DNA from: Acytostelium subglobosum LB1
Taxonomy: Eukaryota > Evosea > Eumycetozoa > Acytosteliales > Acytosteliaceae
Assembly (NCBI RefSeq): GCF_000787575.1
Contig: NW_012236531.1
Span: 457,396-521,395 of the forward strand
Reading direction: 5' to 3'
DNA length: 64,000 bases
Under the pieces are notes generated by a model, which was not told where the DNA came from, searched no databases, and saw nothing but the letters and a program-made list of their open reading frames with translations. Position 1 is the first letter of the stretch; each line of letters opens with the position of its first letter. This document shows positions 30,373 through 42,128 of the stretch, in pieces. A program made the position numbers and the translations under genes.

Positions 30373-32584
30373 TTAGTCCATCTCGTGCTCGGGACGGTAG
30401 GACGATTGTGAACCGGTTGGGTTGGTGACGGCAGTGAGGAACTGGGACTTGGTGAGCGTCGAGTGGTTGTATGGCGAGGTCTTGCCGCGGTTCCTGTCTG
30501 GCAACTGCTGCATCTTGACGTTGGGAAGTCCGTCGTCTTCCACTGGCTTGTACACCTTCCACATCTTGGAGCCAAAGATGATGATGAGTGTGGTGAATGT
30601 CGTGAAGATACCCATCGATGAGATGATGGCGTCACGACTGCGCTGGCTCTCAATGCCGGCCATAAGAGGGATGACGATGAACAATGTGAAACTGATCAGG
30701 TAGATGCAGCTGTTGAACTCGTGTGTCTCCTCAAACTCCTCCAGGTCAATGACACGCGTTCTCCAGGCCATCACGCAGCCGTAGAGAAGTTGAAGGCCGT
30801 GGAAGACCAGCAACGTGTACAAAAGGTTGTCGCCACGCTTGTTGTTGACGCAGTTCTGGGTGTACTCGTAGCGACCGATGCCGTCGAGGCCCAGCGAGTT
30901 GTAGGATGACACGCCGCCCAAGCCAGTGTACAGGGCAAGGAGCAGAACGTTGATGAGCAGCAAGCCGCCGTACCAGTTGTAGACGGTCTTTGGGGAGATT
31001 GGCGAGATGACATCGGAGCGCTTCAGGAGCAGCTCCTTGAATTTGAGGTAGATGCGGGTGTTCTTGATGATCATCAGACCGACAAGGAAGTTGTAACCGA
31101 GTGAGATCATCCAGACGCGAGACACACAGATACCGGTTGTCTTGAGCTGCGTGTTGTAAAGGATGATGCCGACGGGCACGAGAACGGCACCAAGGATCAG
31201 GCCAAAGCAGAACAACAGGTTGGAGTAGAGGATTGGCAACTTGTTGGCAAAGACGACGCACAGTGCAACAAAGATGGCGGCGACAAAGATCTGCACAGAG
31301 GACACGGCGATGAAAGCAATGTTGATGGCTTGGCGATCGTACACCTCGGTGGTGGGCACGGCGTAGAAGCCCTGGTTGGCGACACCCGAGTACAGTGTCT
31401 TCATCGACAGCATCTGGTGGTGGGTGATGCACTCGGAGCCATAGTTGGCAACGTTCTCGGCGGCGCACAGGTATGGATGGGCGTCGACGTCAGTCTGGCT
31501 GGCGAGGGTGTTGAACACCTGCTGTGAGAGGTTGATGTAGCTGTCGGACACCAGGAACGAGTAACGATCGAGCGTGTAGAAGCCAGTGTTAAAGTCAAGG
31601 TAGTAGTTGTTGCTGGTGAACGTTCCATCAATGATAGAGTTTCCAACGGTCTTGAATATAACATGGAAGTTCATCACAATGCTCTGGATAACTGTGTCTC
31701 CCAAGATTGACTCGTATGGATATCCATTGGAACCTAATTTGATTGATTGATTGTAGTTGATCAATAAGTGGGCGATGGGAGGAGGGAGGGGGTCAGTAAC
31801 ATGTCGTGGATGTGATATGTCCATATTAATAATGGTATCAGGGATAACTTACCAAATGCCTTGGCACTGTATGAGTCAAGGAAGTGCTCAGAGACAGCCA
31901 TGCTGAGCTGGCTTTGGGTGACGGCGTCAATGTTTAGGGACTTGAGGATGTTGATGGCACCGGTGGCAGTGTCGTTGTCATCGTAGGAGCTGGTCGACAC
32001 GACAAAGACTTGCGAGGCAACGTTGGCCTTTTGCATACCAAGGAAGAAGGCGTTGGCAGTGTAGTAGTTCTCGGTGGGTGGGCCTGGAACGACGAGTCCG
32101 ATCCTGGTGAAGTTGAGTCCGGCCAGGTAGCCGAGCATATAGAACGGTGAGATTGGGTTGAAGTCGTAGGTGGACAACAGGGCGTTGGAGGACTTGCTGA
32201 ATGGCTCATTGTTGTTGACGCGGATCAAAAAGTATACCTTCTTGCCCTTGAGTAACGGGCGGCCACGTCAAAGGCCGCCTGCTGCTGCTGAGGGTCGCAT
32301 GTGATGATGTAGTTGTGGCCGCTGTCGATGGCGCTCACCATGTTGCTGTAGACGTCGTCGTAGGAGATCACCGACTCGATCACTTGCGAGCTGGCAATCT
32401 GCAGGTCTTGCTCAGTGATACTGAGTCCTTGATTGACCATGTAGTTAAAAGCCACATCTGTGATGAGACCTGGCAGCAGGATCGACACCTTGATCGATGA
32501 AGCCTGTGTGCTAGCCTGTCCAAAGTCGATCCTAATCGTCGCTATTAATGCTAATAATACAATTAAAGTTGTTATATATTTCAT
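30373..32584 (-). CDS. Family 3 (GABA-B-like) G-protein-coupled receptor, Grl type
   Basis: Seven-helix receptor of the dictyostelid Grl family; relatives respond to GABA or glutamate-like signals in development. It begins with a signal peptide (ITTLIVLLALIATIRIDFGQA), followed by a periplasmic-binding/BMP-lipoprotein-like ectodomain (VSILLPGLITDVAFNYM, IITCDPQQQQAAFDVAARYS, FYMLGYLAGL, RIGLVVPGPPTENYYTANAF) to about residue 370. Seven membrane segments then start at INIAFIAVSSVQIFVAAIF and include the family's VSRVWMISLGYNFLVG. The cytosolic tail is Ser/Thr-rich. Exons: 32584 to 31853, then 31733-30373. Within the first exon the frame changes once by a single base around 32245-32251 (between DVAARYS and VYFLIRVNN); no plausible intron fits, so a sequencing error is likeliest. 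About 735 residues overall. Confidence 0.88.
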
Positions 32585-34220
32585 TGTTTGTTCTTCTTCT
32601 TCTTGGATATTTGATACTACTAATAATACTAATATATTATAACTACTATTACTACAATAACAATATTTGTTGGTTTGGTTTGTTCTCCTGGAGAATATCT
32701 ATATCTCTAATCAGAGATATATGTGTTTGTGTCTGTGATTGTCTGTGATTGAGTGTATGTGTTTGTTTGATCGAGGTGATTGGATGTACTTCTTTGAATG
32801 CGAATATGATCGAAATGAGTAGGGAGCGAATGACACTAGTTGATTTGGACCAAGCCGTATCGAATCCATCCGTCCATCAACCATCTAACCATACCAAATA
32901 ATCATCATAACCCAGACCATGACCATACACATACTCTACTGGTTTGACAAATGGAGGTCAGTGCTGTACAACAACAGAGAGAAGGGAGGGAGGCTAATTT
33001 TGGTGATCCATCCAATGGTATCAAGATGAGCCAGCACCCCCCTCTGATCAGGTGCGAAATGTTTGTATTGCACTTAGGCAAAAGAGCACAAAAATCCAGT
33101 TTTGTCGTCATCCGTTGAATCAGACGTGTGAGTGAGATTGATCGAATGATTGAAAGAAGGAATTAATATGTGTATGGTATGGTTTTTGGTCCACTCTCTA
33201 ACCACATGTGGCACAGCTATGCCAACGATTCTCGTTCTCTCGACTGAACAACCGCTGATTCATCGCAGCTCGTATCATTAGGGTCGACCATATTACCGGG
33301 GGTGACTTTGTGTTGTTCTCCTACGGTCTTGCACCTTGTAAAAGTAACAGTTGAGTGTTACTATTATTAGTTGTATACGCCCATTTTGATGATTGATCAA
33401 CAAATATTATAAATATAATTAATATATATATAAACATGGAACCCATTCGTCCAATCTGAATAGATCACCGATGTACTTTTTAACGGCTACGTTGATCTTT
33501 TGCTAATTAAGACCAGTCTTATGTGTGTTGCACGCGTGTAGGTAAGTGGTAATATGTTTGAAGCACCACAAGCCTGCTTGAGGTCCAGATTGTATCTTTG
33601 GGTTGGAGATGGGACGACATAGACAGGGCCAACGTGGGTGGTCTGTTGTCCAAAGGTAAATTAGAAAGAGTCAGATGGCGTACCATCATCCTCTATTATT
33701 TAGGTAAACCATAGAACTGATCTTATCTTAGAACTATCATGATCGGTCCAAGTTAGGGATCTAGGACAACAAGATCATTTCTATAATTGGTTGTTCATTC
33801 AACCTTGTAAGGTATACACAAACAGCTCCTTATCAAGTCTATATCGCTATTCATTAAAGTATTTGTATGTGTTGTTGTATTTGTATATTTGTATTTGTTT
33901 ATAAGTAATAAGACTTACAAAATGAATGTTAGAGAATGAGGGAAATAGAGGGAGCATAGTGTTAGAGACAGAGAAGAGACGTTGCAAGTTCGTTGAAATT
34001 AATTAAAGTTGTGAACCCTTGTTTGCTTCTTCGTTCGTGTGTGTTTGTGGGGCCAATGCAAATAAACACCGCATCAACAACCCAGGGAAAGTAACACGAT
34101 CTAATAATCACAACTTCAATCACATACACATACATACATACATATAAATAGCACATTTTGTATAAGTATAAAGTTATAACTTCATCACAATCTCTAAAAA
34201 GATAAATCAAAAGAGAGACC
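32585..34220. other. Long divergent spacer upstream of the Grl receptor
   Basis: About 1.6 kb between the receptor and a coiled-coil gene, which point away from each other. It includes a 9-bp perfect stem-loop near the receptor start, a mixed-composition region (33000-33760) with only short ORFs, and an AT-rich promoter with CATA repeats before 34200. No known RNA recognised. Confidence 0.5.
32700..32721. repeat. Perfect 9-bp stem-loop upstream of the Grl receptor
   Basis: TATATCTCT pairs with AGAGATATA around an AATC loop, 116 bp before the receptor start, so probably in its promoter or 5' leader. Confidence 0.5.
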
Positions 34221-34969
34221 ATGTATCAATTCATTAGAAATCTGTTACCATCAAGAGAGAAGGAGATAAAGAAACAGGATGCATTGGAGGATATATCAAG
34301 CACTGTCAATGAAGCAAAGCAAGAGGTATCATCAGTGAATGACATTGAATTTGATCTCTCATTGGCAATCAAGAAGACATCCAATCAAATTGATGATCTC
34401 GAGAAGAAGAGGAATGATCTTCAGAATCGTATGCAACTGTATGTATACAAGTGATTGATTGAACGGAACGAACGAATGAATGAATGAATGAATGATTGTG
34501 CTAACATTGAATCATTAGAATGGAGAAGGTATTGAAGGATATGAGTTATCAACAGTTGAATGAGGTTCAGTTGTCAAAGAAGAAGGCATTGGAGAAACAG
34601 TTGAATGGTGTTGTAAAGAACTCATTGGATGGTCTAGAGTTTGAGATTGATCAATTGACAAGGAAGCTCTTGCTGCTCAATGAGAAGAGAGACTATATCA
34701 CACAGAGGATGGTTATCACACAGTCTGGCATTGACGATGCAGTCACACTGCCCACAACAGGTTCAGCTATTGATCAAGATCAAGTGTTGGCTGGCAACAT
34801 CTCGTCGTCGTCGTCATCAAAGAAATATAATGATGAGGATGATAATGGAGGCATTGGTGCTGATCAATCAAAGACAAAGGATATGACATTGGATATTGAT
34901 ACAGAGAAGGAGAAGGAAAGACAGAGGACTGACAGCAAGGCCGCACTCACTGGCGATAACAATGTGTAA
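34221..34969 (+). CDS. Coiled-coil protein, unknown
   Basis: Two exons (34221-34438, 34519-34969) join in phase to about 222 residues. The first 160 residues are highly charged with heptad-like leucine spacing (DDLEKKRNDLQNRMQ..., LTRKLLLLNEKRDYITQRM), predicting a long coiled coil. The tail is Ser/Asp/Glu/Lys-rich and disordered. I find no named domain; length and helical charge pattern loosely recall small ESCRT or vesicle coiled-coil proteins, but no signature confirms that. The intron contains GAAC/GAAT repeats. It is convergent with the CLN7-like transporter gene. Confidence 0.78.
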
Positions 34970-35145
34970 TTGTCAATCAAACAAACAATGTATATGTACA
35001 AAGACTCATTCATTCAATAAACGAACGAGTCAATATCACTCGCATCACCACTGTGATGTCCACTTCAAGCCTCTGGATTGTACATTGTTATATTGATAGG
35101 TAATATACATGTATATATATAAATAATTTATTCCAATTCCATTCG

Positions 35146-37130
35146 TTACAGCCTTGGCGAGGACGACTTGGAAACAGGACTGATCAAAGGTACTTGGTTG
35201 TTGTTTGAACGGAATATGCTGTCCTTGATATCCTCTGGTACAACCAACAGACAGACAAGCAGTGCCACGACTGTTAGTCCAGTGGCATAAGAGAATACGG
35301 CAGCTGTTGAGTAGTTTGTGTACAGCCATCCAGAAATAAGTGGTCCAACAATCCTGCCACCAGAGCCCGCGGCACCAATGATACCCATCAGGGTACCCTG
35401 TGAAGCCTTGCCCAGTGTGGCCGAGATCCTCTTGGAGAACATTGACACGACCACTGTCTGAGCCAGCGGGAAACCGATGACCCAAATCAGGAAGGTGCCA
35501 ATCACAAAGTGGTAGAGGTCCTCGTGCGCTGTGATCATCACGGTGCAGCCGGCCACCATGACAATGTTGCCGACGATGAGGATGTAAAAGTCACGGACGC
35601 CACGCTTGGACATGAGGTTGATTCCAAGCAGCACGCCAACTCCCAGCAGACCCAGACCGCCAAAGTAGAAGCCAGATGTGCTCTCACTGTTGGTCAACTT
35701 GTTGTAGATTGGTGCGCCAAGTGTCTCGAATATGCCGAGTGCCGAACGAATGAAGAAGTTGATAGTGACGAACACCACCAGCTGAAGTAGCAGGGACTTG
35801 TCTTCCCAGATTGTGCGCCAAATCGATGGCGCCACTGTCTTGACCTGGGGCATCTCCTCCTCGACGCCAGTCAATCCTCCCTCGGTCCTACCATCAAAAG
35901 AGTTGATTGCAAGTGGGGCCTCCTCAGACTCGTTGATGGCCGACTTCCTCTTGGGCAGTGGTGTGACGGGCTCTGGGTCCTTGAAGACCAGACAGAGCAA
36001 GAGGATCAGGCCAACATTGGCAATGATCAACAGCCACGATGGTAGTGTGTAAGCGTTGAACATGATGGAACCAATGTAGAAGGTTGGAACGAGTGCCAGT
36101 AGTGAGCCAAAAGATGGAGTGACTGCGAATCCAAGGAATTGGACGGCACCAGAGATGGCAACAAATGATGTTCTCTCCTTGGATGTGGTGACTTGGGCCA
36201 CATAGGCGCGGACAACACTCAATGTACCAGCGCCAAAACCAAGCAACGACCTGGCAACTATAATAAAAGGCATACTAACAGGTCTGTAGTATGCAAATGA
36301 GTAAAAGAATGATCCAATGATACATATTATAACTGATACTACAAATACCAATCTATTTGATTGAATGGCGGATGTTGGATGTTAGTTATGAGTGCCATCT
36401 AACAACATTGAAGTCAATGAGAACATACCTATATGATACCTTGGTGGATACATATCCAAGAAGGATGGTGGAGAGTAGTCTACCTGTGCTGAATGAGGCA
36501 ATGACAATGCCTAGGAATGTAGCTGTACCTCCATTCTGTTTGTTTTGGCGTTAGTAATTGATTGATTGAGAGGTGTCCAACTTGATCGATTATACATACA
36601 CTAGTTACATATTCGGCGATGGTTGGTACGACAATACCTCTGGCAGCTTCGGATAGGAAGAGAACTGTGAAGACGATGATCAGGTCGATTTTGTTCCTCT
36701 TTGGCTTCTGCTCCTCTAGATTAATGGTGGACTTGTCGATTAGGGATTGTGTCTCGGGTGGATCATAGTCGTGATCTGGTGAGGTCAAGGTAAAGTATGG
36801 CACGGAACAAATAATGGGTGACAAGTTATAATTGTGATTGAATGAGTGTAATGTGATGTGATGTGATGGGATAGGATAGGATAGGAGGAAGGAGAAGAGA
36901 AGATTAGAGTAGAGTAGAGAAGAGAATGGTAGAGTAGAGAAGAGTAGAGAAGAGTAGACGGAGAGACAGAGAACAGGAGTAGATGGAAATGGTAGGTTTG
37001 GATATGGACATGGATATTGGATAAAGAATGGTAGATAGAAATGGATGGCATGATGTCAGCAAAACATTCATGTGGTTATAGTGTGATAGGTATGTAAATG
37101 TTTACCCTCATCAGTGTCGTTTTTGGACAT
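35146..37130 (-). CDS. CLN7/MFSD8-like major facilitator transporter
   Basis: Predicted 12-helix lysosomal membrane transporter of about 504 residues. Exons 37130-37106, 36775-36600, 36535-36429, 36352-35146, phases consistent. MFSD8-group matches are ARSLLGFGAGTLSVVRAYVA, TSKERTSFVAISGAVQFLGF and MGIIGAAGSGGRIVGPLISG. The N-terminal tail is acidic with a dileucine-like ETQSLIDKS, which could serve in lysosomal sorting; a long cytoplasmic loop lies in the middle (residues ~230-290). In humans MFSD8 is mutated in CLN7 Batten disease. Exon 1 encodes just MSKNDTDE plus one base before a 330 nt intron. The frame stays open upstream, and a start at 37313 would add a 61-residue Gln/Ser-rich extension. 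The family is secure; substrate unknown. Confidence 0.88.
36868..36995. repeat. Polypurine/polypyrimidine tract in intron 1 of the CLN7-like gene
   Basis: The + strand is almost entirely A, G and T with GATGT, ATAGG and AGAGTAG/AGAGAAG repeats; the gene's own strand is correspondingly pyrimidine-rich. Such tracts can form triplex DNA or act as a splicing pyrimidine tract. This intron is several times longer than usual here. Confidence 0.55.
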
Positions 37131-37991
37131 TGTGTGTATGTCGAGGGTTTCGCAGTTGTCTGTAGACTGAGTTTGACTAAAGTCTAGGTTGGTTGATTGG
37201 CTGGATTGATCTTCTTGTTGTTGTGTTTGTTGATTGATCATGCCAGGTTGACAGGTTATAAATGATTGATTGATTGTTTGTTGGAGGGTGATGACGACTG
37301 GTCCAGGTTCCAACTTTAGTCAACCTTGATACTGATGTTGTAACAAGTACAATAAAAGTGTACTTTTAATGTATTACCTCTCTCTATTTCTCTTTTTGAT
37401 TAATTATTATAATTATTATTATTAAATACAATTGTGTGTGGATCGTAATGTCTTAAAGTTGATACCACCCAGGTTGAGAGTGGCGGTAGAAAATTAATAT
37501 GTTACGACTCGAACGATGATAATATTGATCGAAACACACACTATCTGTTCTATGTATGTATGAATGTTATTTGTTGTTGTTGATAATGAAGACCTTGATA
37601 TTCTATTCATCTCATTTAAAAGGTGTGTAGTTTCCTTTGAGACTATCCTACCACACTTTAGGATCAAAATTGAGGTAGTGTCTCTGGATTCGTCCCTTTG
37701 CTGATCCTTTGCCTATGGTGCAGTGTAGTGAGGGGATTCTTCTTCATGCCCACACCAATGTTCTTGGAGCTCTCCCCCCCTTAACCTTGCCCATTAATTT
37801 ATTCTGCACGATCGTCATCTTAGGCCCAAGCAAAGATGGGTCTTCATAGCCACACACTCACCCCCGAACTCAGATGTCAATCTTCCTTAAGCAAGTGGCA
37901 CTCTTTTTTCGTCCATGTCGCGGTTCTTTCGCTTCGAAAAGGTGGGAACTTGTCTGTCTTCGGCAATACCTTCTCGTGTCAGCAAACAACT

Positions 37992-38021
37992 GTTTGCCTA
38001 TTTGGTAGTTGTAGGCCAAAC
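37992..38021. repeat. Hairpin GTTTGCCTA/TAGGCCAAAC
   Basis: Nine pairs with one bulged base around an 11-base loop. It closes a moderately GC-rich block that may be transcribed; no known RNA family fits. Confidence 0.4.
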
Positions 38022-38405
38022 TAATCAATATTAAGTTGGTGTTGTCATTAATATCTGTGGAAGTAGTGAGAGAGACAGTAAACAGCGTTATCTACATCCT
38101 TTCACTCAATCTTCACTCATTCATTCATTTGCTATATATTGCAATAATGAAGAGGATAATGAATTTTGTTTGGCAACTACTGGATTGAGCTTCAGTGAAT
38201 ACCTCATTGGGTACCGATGCTACAACGCTCTCCCACACAGCCTATGCAGAAATGACCGACCGATGTTTCGGACTTGGCAGCATTCTGACTTGACAGCAAT
38301 GTCAATACTTTGTAAAACAACAGCTTACATTACCTTACGCCTCGTTGAGGTGTAGCCAATACATGTATTGGGTTTGAAAGGTATGTTCAATGATGCGAAG
38401 ATGTA

Positions 38406-38437
38406 GCCTTGTCTCCATTGGAGACCATGGACAAGGC
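38406..38437. repeat. Nested inverted repeats
   Basis: GCCTTGTC (38406-38413) pairs with GACAAGGC (38430-38437). Within it, GTCTCCA/TGGAGAC (38411-38425) forms a second, mutually exclusive hairpin. Two competing folds in 32 bases is unusual for spacer DNA. Confidence 0.5.
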
Positions 38438-38812
38438 CATCCCATTTTCACAACCAAGATGTGACGGTTGAACTAGTTGTGTGATGTTGTTGTTAATATC
38501 TATCTATTCTATCTCTCTCATTATTATGTGTATTCTTCATGTAGTTGTATATGTATGAGTATGTAATAATGATAGTGAATGGAAATGGCGACTGTTCCAG
38601 AGTGGTAGGGTGGGTTGATGAGCGAGGAGTGTGTATGTGTGTTGTTGATCACAAGCAATCAAAGTTGATAATTAGTAGTGTCCACATTGTGAGCATTAAA
38701 AGAAAGGATGGTGAATGTTCGGTCATAAGAAAGACATACTTATAAGTAGCCAAGCATGATGTTCCCTTGAATCAATATTATACCTTCTTCCCATCCCTCT
38801 TACTTATCCATA

Positions 38813-39220
38813 ATGAACTCTAAATTATCAATTGTACTATGCCTGGTACTAGTCCAGATGCTTGCTTTTTCTAATGCCAGCAAACAAATAGACTTGTCAT
38901 GCCCAATCCATTCACTCTTCTCCAACTTGGTCAACGTCGTGGCCAATATCAAAACAAACGAGTTCTCTGGTTCAGTATCTGGCAGTGGCTGTATATCACT
39001 CAATGAGGGCGAGACCGTCACTGGAATGGCCACGCTATTCAGTGTTAGTTCAGTTGATTTCCCCGAAGACCAATACGATCGTACTGTACGTGGAGAGATC
39101 AGTGTAACCTTCAATCACTTCCCATATCGCTTCAGTGGCACTGCCGACATTGTACTCACACATACCAATGGACGTCTATCCACCACATTTAATCATATCA
39201 CCAACATGCACATTGGCTAA
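38813..39220 (+). CDS. Small secreted protein, unknown
   Basis: Single exon, 135 residues. A typical signal peptide (SIVLCLVLVQMLAFSNA) precedes a mature part of about 110 residues with two cysteines (LSCPIHS and GSGCIS) and alternating polar/hydrophobic strands (TVRGEISVTFNHFPYRFSG), suggesting a small beta-rich domain. No family recognised. It is flanked by wide gaps and has TATA-rich DNA and an aATG start; AATAAAG follows the stop within 15 bases. Probably a lineage-specific extracellular protein. Confidence 0.78.
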   Translation: MNSKLSIVLCLVLVQMLAFSNASKQIDLSCPIHSLFSNLVNVVANIKTNEFSGSVSGSGCISLNEGETVTGMATLFSVSSVDFPEDQYDRTVRGEISVTFNHFPYRFSGTADIVLTHTNGRLSTTFNHITNMHIG

Positions 39221-39566
39221 GTCTAATAAAGTATGATTAACTTTTAATATTGAAGTTGTGATTGAAGTTGAATGTGATGGGCTTATTGATTGATTGATTG
39301 ATCATCAAAGACGACGTGTGGTACTAGTACTAGTATTGATTGTCCTTCCATCGCTTCATTCAAGTAATGATTGATGATGGAAAGCCATCACACTGTAATT
39401 CTTTGTTTTTCAAACAAATGGTCATAAGTTTGACCCAGGGACGCCTCAAGATAAGCACCTTTGCACCAACGACATCTATCAATTGCCCATCAATCCAAAC
39501 ATACATTCATATACATACATACACATACATATACATATACATATACTCACTAACAAACAAACAAAG
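39221..39566. other. ACAP upstream region
   Basis: GATT repeat near 39285-39305 and an ACATAC/ATACAT repeat just before the ACAP start (39500-39545). No ORF. Confidence 0.6.
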
Positions 39567-42128
39567 ATGTCTGGTCCGCCGAATTACCCGCCTCCCCCAA
39601 CACCTAGATTCTTGGACACTTTCGAAGGATCGATCGATTTGATGGACTCATTGGATGATTCTCCACAGTTTAGGAAGCAACTGAAGGATACTGAACAGAA
39701 CATAGAGGAGTTGGGTGGCAACATCAAGAAGATCCTAAAGTCAGTCAAACAGAGTTGCGATCTGGGCAATGAGTACAATCAATCATTCAAGTCATTTGCC
39801 GATGACCTACTGTCCTATCGACTGGACGCCAAAGTCAACGACGACATATTAGAGAAGGGCATGATCAAGTTCACCAATGCTCTCAAAGAGATATGTAACT
39901 ACAGAGAAGTGTTGGTAAGTATCCAGATATCGTTCATTCATGTTCATTCAATCACTTACACGCGACGACACTCGCTTCTCAACAGCACTTTGAGATGGAG
40001 GCACTCATTCACAACCCATTGCAGGAGTTTGCAGAGAATGACTTGAAGCAGGTGAAGGAGCAGTATAAGAAGTATGACAAGTTCAGTCAGCTGCATGATA
40101 GTGCCGCGTCAAAGTTGGGACAGATCAAGAAGAAGAACTCGACAAAGATTGAGGAGGTGGGCCAGGAGGTGACAGACATCTTGCGCTCGAGGATTCAGCA
40201 CAGCGTGGATCTGGCCGAGAAGATGAATGAGGTGCAGGCGCGTCGACGCTTTGAGTTCCTCGAGCTGTTCTTTGTCTACCTACACGCACAGTCCACCTTC
40301 TTCCACCAAGGTTTCGAGATGTTCCGCGAGCTCGAGCCACACATGCGCATCTTCTCCAACTACCTCCAGTCAACACGCAAGCACTTTGAGGACACAAAGA
40401 AGAAGCAGGCCAGTGTCAAGAAGGATATACTCAATGTAAGGATTGATTGGATGATTGATTGATCGGGCGGACTTGATGACTGACTTGACAATGACAACGA
40501 CAATGTAGAAGACACACTCGGCATCGCTATCTCCTCCATCAAACAATGGAGGTGGCTCGCAATTCATGCAAGGCAGGACATCGAGCAACACTGCCAAGAA
40601 GGGCTATCTCTTCAAGAAGTCCGACTACTCATATAGCAGGCGATTCTTCTCATGTGAGGATGGCAAGCTAAGCTACTATCGAAATGGAAACGTAAGGATA
40701 ATGATTGGATAACATGTCTACAACATATACTCACTCGATCAATCATTCACAGGATACTACACCATCACATGAGTTTGATCTACTCTTGACATCGGTTAGA
40801 GTACGCGAGGACTTGGACAGACGCAACTGCTTCGAAGTACTCTCACCGGATCGCTCCATTGTGCTTCAGGCCGAATCACATGAGAGTCTGATGGAATGGG
40901 TACAGGTCATCCAGAACTCCACCGCCACGCTAATCAACAACATCACTCCAAGTAAGTATCCAGCCAGGCAGGCCACCTTGATCAATCAATCAATCATCCA
41001 TACTCATACTCATTCATTCCAAATAGAGGACAAGACGACGAAATCAACATCCACTTCATCACCAAGCCATTCACATAATACTAGTCATAGTAATATTGGT
41101 GCACATCATGCGGACGATCAAGGTAGCGACAACAATCAGAGTGAGTCACCTCTGGAAATCTTGCGCAGTCTAGATGAGGCAAACACCATCTGTGCGGACT
41201 GTAGTGCGCCCGATCCAGAGTGGGCATCCATCAACTTTGGCTCCATCGTCTGCATCGACTGCTCTGGCATCCATCGAGGTCTAGGTGTACACATCACCAA
41301 AGTACGCTCACTAGTACTAGACAGTATTGAGCCAGAGTTATTAGATGTAAGTCCACATCTCATCACATCAATCAAAGAGAGATCAATCACATACTTACAC
41401 CCTATTCAATGATCAATCATAAGATGATGAAATGCCTTGGAAACTACAATGTAAACAGAATATTCGAAGCCAATGTACCAATCGATAGAGTCAAACCATC
41501 AATCCATAACACTGTGGACGTTCGATCAAAGTGGATACGAGACAAATATGACAAACGGCTATTTGTGTCCTTCATCGATCAACCTCTAGAGGACCTCAAC
41601 TCGGTAGGTCACCCAATCAATGTCCATCTGGCGGCACAATGCTAACTATCCCGTCCAACCTCCAATCATCCAATCCAGATGTTATACCAGGCATCTTCAG
41701 AAGGCGACCCAGCGTACTTGTTGGAACTGATTGCGAGTGGCGCCGATGCCAATCACTTTGACCCAACAAATATGTATAGAACACCAATGCACAATGCTGT
41801 GGCAAGCAATCAATATCAGAACTTGTGTTTGCTGCTCCAGAATGGAGCCTCGCCTACCACACAGGACATTGAGGGCAATACAGCACTGCATATTGCCGCC
41901 GATTGTGGCAGTTCGATATGTTGCATAATGCTGCTGATGAAGGCCGTGCCACTACTGGGCATCACCAACAAGAACAACAAGACTGCACTGGACTTGGCCG
42001 TGGACAAAGGTCAAGTTGGCAGTGTTGCAATCCTCCGTCTGGCACAACTACAACGCGATGAAGGCAAACAGACATTTGATGAATCATTCGCCGAAGTACT
42101 CCGTGGATTCTCCAGAGAGCGCGAGTGA
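39567..42128 (+). CDS. acap: ACAP-type Arf GTPase-activating protein (BAR-PH-ArfGAP-ankyrin)
   Basis: Stimulates GTP hydrolysis on Arf proteins at curved membranes in endocytic recycling or cytokinesis. Seven exons (39567-39914, 39986-40435, 40509-40691, 40753-40951, 41027-41346, 41424-41603, 41679-42128), phases all consistent, about 709 residues. An N-terminal BAR domain (residues ~15-265), a PH domain ([18 protein letters not shown] to [12 protein letters not shown]), an ArfGAP zinc finger ([19 protein letters not shown] then [16 protein letters not shown] with the catalytic arginine), and C-terminal ankyrin repeats ([16 protein letters not shown]). This layout is that of ACAP/centaurin-beta proteins. 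The proline-rich first 12 residues precede the BAR domain. Paralogue (A or B) not assigned. Confidence 0.94.

Larger units (their letters stand above)
37131..38812. other. Long divergent spacer with structured segments
   Basis: About 1.7 kb between the CLN7-like gene and a small secreted-protein gene. The first 190 bp may be leader or extra coding sequence of the former. Bases 37620-38440 are less AT-rich and have several inverted repeats, listed separately. No intact ORF has support. Confidence 0.5.

Noticed and set aside
30746-31468. 240-codon alternative frame on the reverse strand
   Set aside because: Shadow of the Grl receptor membrane domain; Arg/His/Pro/Leu-rich composition without features.
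32245-32265. A 20-nt intron to explain the Grl frame change
   Set aside because: Far below the 55 nt minimum seen for other introns here; single-base error is simpler.
32840-32880. Possible tRNA end, from TATCGAATCC
   Set aside because: No tRNA cloverleaf can be built upstream.
33060-33760. Search for snRNA, SRP, RNase P or class I small RNA
   Set aside because: None of the conserved words I know (such as the U1, U2 or U6 starts, or the class I CTTACAGCAA) was found; mixed composition alone is not enough for a call.
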